Of a stretch of 64,000 bases of DNA, positions 59,041 through 64,000 are shown one piece after another (the first letter of the stretch is position 1; every line of letters begins with the position of its first letter). The notes under the pieces are model-generated. The model searched no databases. It worked only from the letters and a program-made list of their open reading frames with translations, and had not been told where the DNA came from. Both the position numbers and the translations under genes were made by a program. The stretch lies in the NCBI RefSeq assembly GCF_028198145.1, contig NZ_CP116338.1, positions 1,426,001 through 1,490,000 of the forward strand, given 5' to 3'. The DNA comes from Microbacterium sp. nov. GSS16. Its GTDB lineage: Bacteria > Actinomycetota > Actinomycetes > Actinomycetales > Microbacteriaceae.

Positions 59041-59349
59041 GAGTCTCTGGAACGCGCACGAGAGCGCGTTCATCTGGAACTCCTGCCGATGTCGTTCCTG
59101 CACGAGGTCTACCTCGAGTGGATGAACGAGCGTCACCGACGCGAAGAACCCCTCAGCCGGTACACGTTTAGCCGTCGCCTGCGCGCCCAGCTGGAGGAGA
59201 GCGGCTGCCGGGCATGGCGCTACGCCCGCTCGCGCCCGGGACAGCTGCTGCGCTGCACGGACCCGCTGGCCACGCGCATCGGCTGGTGCCACGACGGCAC
59301 CAACGACGCCATCTACGGACTGCGTCGACGCCGGCACGCCGCGGCCTGA
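59041..59349 (+). pseudogene. 3' remnant resembling a phage/plasmid primase C-terminus
   Basis: Plus-strand coding of about 100 residues with no start of its own: ERVHLELLPMSFLHEVYLEW, then PLSRYTFSRRLRAQLEE and a terminal RRRRHAAA. The pattern resembles the C-terminal winged-helix region of D5/P4-type primase-helicases. It abuts the opposite-strand remnant at about 59040, so both are fragments joined by rearrangement. Confidence 0.45.
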
Positions 59350-59781
59350 CCCAGCGCTGTCCCTCGAACGGATCCACCCCCATGAATGACATGCCGAACT
59401 CCTCAGCTCGATAACCTTATCAAGCGCGCTGATCTCGCCGAGCGCGCTGATCTCGCCGAGCGAACGCTCACCCGCATCGCGGAGTTGATGGGCTTCAAGG
59501 AGGTCACCGACGGCGGCACCACCGCGCAGCGGCTCGACACCGTGCGCGGCATGATCGACCGCGGCTCACCGGCGACTGGCCCAACGTCTGAATGGCAACG
59601 GCGCTCCCGCTGTCGAGATCGCGATAGGCGTGTCACGGCAGTGGCGGATGAGACGCGAACCATGGCTCACGTGTACAACTGCCTGCTACGGTTGCACCTG
59701 GTTCCTTCCCTTTCGTGTGAGGATTCCACGCCCCGGTCCTGTTTCACCCGCCATCGGCGGTCGGACCGGGGCATCTGCATC
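59350..59781. other. Spacer with gene fragment and tandem duplication
   Basis: An 18-base unit is perfectly duplicated (59425-59442 and 59443-59460), giving RADLAERADLAE in a plus-strand frame that stays coding-like to about 59580 (LTRIAELMGFKEVTDGG) but lacks a clear start. I regard it as a fragment. The rest shows nothing else except the hsd terminator. Confidence 0.4.
59730..59772 (-). terminator. Terminator of the hsd operon
   Basis: GCCCCGGTCC (59730-59739) pairs with GGACCGGGGC (59763-59772), with an inner ACCCGCC/GGCGGT stem. It lies ten bases after the hsdR stop on the minus strand. Confidence 0.65.
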
Positions 59782-62757
59782 TCAGTAGTGCTTCAGGATG
59801 TACTTCCATGCCGACGCCATCGGCTCGCCGGTGCGCGGCAGACCGTACCTCTTGAAGAGGGCGTTCAGCTCACGCTTGATCGCCTTCATGGAACCCTCCT
59901 GTGACGTCCACTGCGGGTGCACGGCGTGGCTGACCAGCTGGTCGACTTCGCGAGCGACCTGGCTGACGAGCACGGTCATGCCCGCCGGCTTGTGCTCCTC
60001 GAAGATCCGGGTGAGCATCCCCACGTTCGGGTCCGGCAGGTCGGCGAGCACGCCCTCTTCGTCGGCGTCCTCCACGGTCTTCAGGTCCGTGCCGACGGTG
60101 AACAGCTTTGTGAGCCACAGGAGCGAGTCTTCGGCGGTGGTGATCATCTGCTGTCGCAGCTGCTCCAGCCGCTCGGCGATCGACTTGTACGCAGCCTCGT
60201 TGGCGCCGCCCCCGTCGAGCTTCTTGCGGATCCGCTGGGTGAGCGAGTCCATGATCTCCTGCGCGGACTTGCCTTCGTACTCGGTCGGCACCGGCGGCAG
60301 CTGACCGGCGTCGGTCATCTGCTTTATGGTCTGGGCGTCGGCGATCACCACGGCGACCTGCTTGTCGTCGACCCGGACGTTGCGCATGTGCTGGTGCACG
60401 AGTGCACGGGTCTTCGGCCCGAGCCGTTCCCAGAGGATGTCGTCCTCGGAGTCCTCACTCGGGATCGCGGCATACACCTGCGCGTACCAGCGGTAGTCGC
60501 CCTCCCACTCGGTCAGGTGCTCATCGGGAGCGATCGTCTCCCACAGCCCCTGGGCGTAGAGGTACTCGGCTCTGTACTCGGCGCGGTCTTCGCTGCCGGG
60601 CGGGAGCCGCTCGAGAGCCTGCTGCAGCGAGTCCATCGAACCGTCGCGGGTGATGCCCACGAAGCGGCGCCGCATCTCCTTGAGGGCGGCTTCAAGGTTC
60701 TCCAGCAGCGTGTCCGTCTCCAGCTCGCGCTGGACGTGCTCGGGGTCGCTAGGGGCGATCGCGCGCGCGAAGGCACCGCCGAGGCCGACGTAGTCGACGA
60801 TCGTGCCGTAGCGCTTCGTGAATCCGGTATCCGGGTGCCGCCAGGGCCTGTTCGTGCGGGTGATGGTCTGGAAGAGCGTGTGCAGCTTCATCGGCTTGTC
60901 CAGGTACAGCACCCCCTCGATGGGCGCGTTGAAGCCGGTGCCGAGCTTGGCCGTAACCACGAGAAACTTCAGGCCGTCGTTGACGTCACGGAACCGATCC
61001 AGCAGCGCTTCCTCCTCCCCCTCGGAGAGCTTGTACGCCTCGAACTCGCTCTTGCCGGTGGCGGAGATCACGACGGCTACCTGGTCACCCCTGCCCGTGC
61101 GCGAAAGCTCCTCCCGCAGCGCCCGCTCGTACAGGATGCACAGCTCCTGGTCGGCGACGACCACCTGCGCCTTCATGCCGTGCGGGTCGATCGAGGCGTA
61201 GAAGTGCGCGACGATGTCGGCGGCCACCTGTGCGATCCGCTCGGGGTTGTGGAAGATCGCCCGGGCGTTGGCGACCCGACGCGCGAAAGACTCTTTCTGC
61301 GTGTCGCTGAGCTGTTCCTCGTCCGCCAGCGCGTCGAACGCCGCGTCGAGCTCTTCCTTGGCGACGTCGAACCGGACGGGCCTGGGGATCACTCTCATTG
61401 GGACGGTCGTCCCGTCGGCGATCGAGCGGTCCGAGTCGTACGTGTCCAGCGCCCAGCCGGGGTCCCGCTCGTCGCCGAACAGCTGGTAGGTGTTGCGGTC
61501 CAGATCCGCGATCGGGGTGCCGGTGAAACCGAACCGGTGCGCGTTCGGCAGCGCCGCGCGCATGTCGGCGCCGAGAGACCCCTCCTGCGTGCGGTGCGCC
61601 TCGTCGACCAGCAAGATGACGTTCTCCCGCTCCGTGAGCACGCCGGCGCCGGCGAACTTGTGCACGGTGGTGGCGATGATGCCCCGCGCTCCGTCCTTGA
61701 GCGCCTGCTGCAGCGAGCTCGTACTCCCCGCCTTCACCGGCTGGGGGACGCCGGCAGAGGCGAACTGGGAGAAGGTCTGAGTGACCAGCTGCGTGCGGTC
61801 CGCCACGGCGACGATGGTCGGGTTGTGCATCCGCGGGTCGAAGTAGAGCCGGGTCGCCACCCAGCTCATCGTGAGCGTCTTGCCGGACCCCTGCGTGTGG
61901 TAAATCAGTCCCCGCGATCCTGCCTGGCTGGTCGCGCGCTCGACGATCTTCTCCACGGACGCGTACTGGAAGTAGCGCGGCAGCAGCTTGATCGTGCGTG
62001 CGGCGCCGTCGTCGGACTGCCGGTCGTACATCGCGTAGTGCTCGATAAGGTTCAGGGTCACCTCGGGTGTAAGCAGGCCCTGAACGCTCATCTGCACGCG
62101 CGCCCAGCCCTCGATGGTCGCCGGCACGTCAGCCGAGCCCCACCGCTGCCAGTGATCCAACGGCGTGCGGACACCGGCGTACCTGAAGTCTTTGCCCTCC
62201 GTGGCGAAGGAGAGCAGGTTGGGAGTGAAGAACGCAGGCTGGTGCACTTCGTAGGAGGTGTAGATGTCCTTGGCGCCGTCCTTCCAGCTCTTCACCAACG
62301 ACACCGGCGTCTTGGTCTCACCGACGACGACCGGGATGCCGTTGATCCACAGCACCAGGTCGAACCGCGCGCCCTGATAGGTCACTTCGTCCGAGACCAG
62401 CAGGGTGTTCTCGCCGGGGTTGTCGAAGTCCAGCAGCCGGAACGGCTCGTCATGGTTGGTGTCCGGCATCAGCACCGTCCCGCCGCCGCGCAGCAGGTGC
62501 GTGAACTCTTCGTTGGCGGTCATGAGTCCCTCGGCCGCCGCGCTCAGGGCCACCTGCCTGACCTTCGCCAGCACGGCGTCGGTTCTGCCCACAAGGGCCG
62601 GGTTCAGCCGCTCGATCGCGTCGCGGAGGTCACTCTCGATGAAGACCTGCTGCGTCGTGCGCGGGAGGTCTTTGCCCTCCACGTGCGCCCATCCGGCATC
62701 GACCAGCAGCTCGACGAGCGCTTTCTGCACAGTGCCCTTTTCGGTGTACCCGGTCAT
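59782..62757 (-). CDS. hsdR: Type I restriction enzyme R subunit
   Basis: The translocase-endonuclease subunit, 991 aa, full length. The N-terminal nuclease domain carries FDLVLWINGIPVVVGETKTP (PD-ExK, about residues 130-152). The SF2 helicase core has Walker A HTQGSGKTLTM, DEAH box LLVDEAHRT, FTGTPI (motif III) and TRTNRPWR (motif VI). A C-terminal helical domain contacts the methylase. ATG 62757 overlaps the hsdS stop (ATGA). It is the last gene of hsdM-hsdS-hsdR, with no inactivating lesion visible. Confidence 0.93.
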   Translation of the reverse strand: MTGYTEKGTVQKALVELLVDAGWAHVEGKDLPRTTQQVFIESDLRDAIERLNPALVGRTDAVLAKVRQVALSAAAEGLMTANEEFTHLLRGGGTVLMPDTNHDEPFRLLDFDNPGENTLLVSDEVTYQGARFDLVLWINGIPVVVGETKTPVSLVKSWKDGAKDIYTSYEVHQPAFFTPNLLSFATEGKDFRYAGVRTPLDHWQRWGSADVPATIEGWARVQMSVQGLLTPEVTLNLIEHYAMYDRQSDDGAARTIKLLPRYFQYASVEKIVERATSQAGSRGLIYHTQGSGKTLTMSWVATRLYFDPRMHNPTIVAVADRTQLVTQTFSQFASAGVPQPVKAGSTSSLQQALKDGARGIIATTVHKFAGAGVLTERENVILLVDEAHRTQEGSLGADMRAALPNAHRFGFTGTPIADLDRNTYQLFGDERDPGWALDTYDSDRSIADGTTVPMRVIPRPVRFDVAKEELDAAFDALADEEQLSDTQKESFARRVANARAIFHNPERIAQVAADIVAHFYASIDPHGMKAQVVVADQELCILYERALREELSRTGRGDQVAVVISATGKSEFEAYKLSEGEEEALLDRFRDVNDGLKFLVVTAKLGTGFNAPIEGVLYLDKPMKLHTLFQTITRTNRPWRHPDTGFTKRYGTIVDYVGLGGAFARAIAPSDPEHVQRELETDTLLENLEAALKEMRRRFVGITRDGSMDSLQQALERLPPGSEDRAEYRAEYLYAQGLWETIAPDEHLTEWEGDYRWYAQVYAAIPSEDSEDDILWERLGPKTRALVHQHMRNVRVDDKQVAVVIADAQTIKQMTDAGQLPPVPTEYEGKSAQEIMDSLTQRIRKKLDGGGANEAAYKSIAERLEQLRQQMITTAEDSLLWLTKLFTVGTDLKTVEDADEEGVLADLPDPNVGMLTRIFEEHKPAGMTVLVSQVAREVDQLVSHAVHPQWTSQEGSMKAIKRELNALFKRYGLPRTGEPMASAWKYILKHY

Positions 62758-63950
62758 GCTGCTGCGCCCTTGTCGTCTTCGTCGTCGAGGTTCAGGAGAT
62801 GGTCGTAGCTCTCAGGGATCTCATGCTCTCCGGAGAGCAGCACGGTGAGCAGGTTGCTGCGCAGCGTGCGGAGTGCTTCGGCAGTGGCGTGGGCTGTCGC
62901 AACGTGCTCCCACTGCGAATCCAATAGTCGAAGCGACGTCTCCTGAGCAGTGAGCCCCGGCATAGGTACGGCGATTGCTTCGAGCTGGTCCGCGTTGAGA
63001 CGCATGCGTCGGAGAACAGACCCCTTCAGACGCTGCTGCATCAGCGACCATAACCCCGGCCATCGACAGTAGTGACGAAGCAGATCGGGAAGCAGTCTGG
63101 AGCTATCGACCTCGAAAACAGGGAACTCGCTACTGACGAATCCACCATCTTCGTTCTGAGTGGAAACCGAGATGGGCCCCTCCCAGGCGGTCAACTTCCG
63201 ATACACGAGCTGGTTCTCTCTGACGCGCGTGAGGGTCGAGTAACCGATGTTCTCACCCGCTTCGACGCCGCGGTCTATGAATCCCTCGCCGGATCGAAGC
63301 ACCCCCACTAGCCGATAGGTTGCATCGGGCTCGACTCGCGTTCGATCTTCAGAGCGCGATAGAGCTGCTCCGAGAGGAGCGAAACTCGCGCCCGAGGTGA
63401 ACTCCGCAGTCAGATGCGCCATGTACGAAGATCGTCCGGCGGTCGCTTCCGCCTCAGCAGCAGCGATCGCGGTGTCGACAGATGTCATCAGATCCACGAT
63501 CCGGTACTGCTCTGACAGTGGGGGGAGAGCTATAGGGAGGGCAACCATAGCCGTCGCGCTGGTGCGAGGCATCTTGGTGCCCTTGGAAGACCTATTCGCG
63601 AAGTCGATGGACTCCTTCGACCGCAGGACGAGGGAGAGGAAGGCCTTGCTGATGCCGGTATCGAGCTTCGGCCTCCACACCAGTACCTCCGTGCTGCACA
63701 CTGCGGTCTCATGCGCTACAGCGACCTTGTTGAGATAAGGCCTCAGCTTGCTGAACAAAACGTCACCCGGTTGAACCAGGATCCCAGAGCCACTCATGTC
63801 GCTTGAAAGGGCACTCCTCACGATCGCAGGCGATCCGCTGTCGAAGTGTTCAAGGCCGATGTACGGCAACGTCACACTCGAGAGAGGTACCGCAGTCGAG
63901 GAGACGGCCGCTACATCCCCCAGCCGAGCCTCCCGCCACCCCTCACGCAT
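62754..63950 (-). CDS. hsdS: Type I restriction-modification specificity subunit
   Basis: The DNA-recognition subunit, 398 aa. Two target-recognition domains (about 5-160 and 190-345) are each followed by a helical spacer; the first spacer has LPPLSEQYRIVDLMTSVDTAIAAAEAE and the second ends at LRSNLLTVLLSG, both typical. The recognition sequence cannot be predicted. ATG 63950 overlaps the hsdM end by eight bases, behind GGGAGG. The codon usage and lower GC in the recognition domains are usual for exchanged hsdS genes. Confidence 0.9.
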   Translation of the reverse strand: MREGWREARLGDVAAVSSTAVPLSSVTLPYIGLEHFDSGSPAIVRSALSSDMSGSGILVQPGDVLFSKLRPYLNKVAVAHETAVCSTEVLVWRPKLDTGISKAFLSLVLRSKESIDFANRSSKGTKMPRTSATAMVALPIALPPLSEQYRIVDLMTSVDTAIAAAEAEATAGRSSYMAHLTAEFTSGASFAPLGAALSRSEDRTRVEPDATYRLVGVLRSGEGFIDRGVEAGENIGYSTLTRVRENQLVYRKLTAWEGPISVSTQNEDGGFVSSEFPVFEVDSSRLLPDLLRHYCRWPGLWSLMQQRLKGSVLRRMRLNADQLEAIAVPMPGLTAQETSLRLLDSQWEHVATAHATAEALRTLRSNLLTVLLSGEHEIPESYDHLLNLDDEDDKGAAA

Positions 63951-64000
63951 CGAACCCTGCCTCCCGCAGCCGCAGGTCCAGCGCCGCCCGGGCGGCATCC
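63943..64000 (-). CDS. hsdM: Type I methylase subunit, C-terminal end (partial)
   Basis: The last 18 codons of a minus-strand gene cut by the window edge: DAARAALDLRLREAGFDA and TGA. Such an ending and its overlap with hsdS fit the M subunit of the type I system, which would methylate adenines in complex with HsdS. Identification rests mainly on operon position. Confidence 0.7.
   Translation of the reverse strand, partial: DAARAALDLRLREAGFDA

Noticed and set aside
59917..62808. 963-codon open frame opposite hsdR
   Set aside because: Antisense shadow. hsdR has all nuclease and helicase motifs and proper overlaps; the opposite frame has none.

Overview
The window is chromosomal DNA of a high-GC actinobacterium. 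Gene content and order suggest Microbacteriaceae, most likely Microbacterium. The supporting signs are tRNA-Trp-secE-nusG-rplK-rplA with a long acidic NusG N-terminus, a mycobacterial-type Pta with an extra N-terminal domain, a DUF4177-RidA pair, a 6C RNA and many leaderless genes. The genus is an inference from gene content, not from a search.

Region 1 (1-9.5 kb) holds the translation and transcription cluster: tRNA-Trp, secE, nusG, rplK, rplA, then rplJ and rplL behind an L10-type leader. Between rplA and rplJ lie a divergent lysE/lysG exporter-regulator pair, a YqaJ-type nuclease and a small orphan type VII secretion module (WXG100-like protein, large T7SS substrate-like protein, unknown protein, membrane protein). 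Region 2 (9.5-14.5 kb) is an alpha-glucoside-type ABC importer (binding lipoprotein and two permeases, no ATPase) with a LacI repressor and palindromic operators. Region 3 (14.5-23.3 kb) holds a cupin, a PAP2 phosphatase, a GNAT acetyltransferase, tRNA-Ser, TrhO, a MoxR-DUF58-transglutaminase operon, the SRP RNA, a rhomboid protease and a secreted lysozyme-like protein that ends inside a REP-like repeat array.

Region 4 (23.3-30 kb) is pta-ackA followed by a beta-phosphoglucomutase and a GH65 disaccharide phosphorylase, a plausible route from a disaccharide to glucose 6-phosphate beside acetate overflow. Region 5 (30-39 kb) is dnaX-recR-EamA, lysC, asd, mqo and tdk. Region 6 (39-49.5 kb) has a HAD phosphatase, tRNA-Pro, a metallophosphoesterase overlapping a class A penicillin-binding protein, DUF4177, RidA, a sortase-type surface protein divergent from a TetR regulator, acs and a 6C RNA.

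Region 7 (49.5-64 kb) is accessory DNA. A Tad pilus locus (tadA, tadB, small pilin-like gene) is interrupted: the pilin-like gene is cut after about 42 codons and runs straight into a large serine integrase. From there to the right edge is an integrative, probably mobilisable, element. It carries small unknown genes, a Mob/Pre-type relaxase whose PHxH motif reads PQLQ, an AAA ATPase, an excisionase-like HTH protein, several dense arrays of inverted repeats that look like oriT/oriV-type structures, decayed gene ends, and a type I restriction-modification operon (hsdM, cut by the edge, then hsdS and hsdR). No second attachment site is visible, so the element is at least about 12.4 kb. It is the most novel part of the window.

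A recurrent feature is a TANNNT (or CAGAAT) -10 box placed six or seven bases before an ATG/GTG start. I see it at eleven genes, which implies leaderless mRNAs and helped decide several starts.
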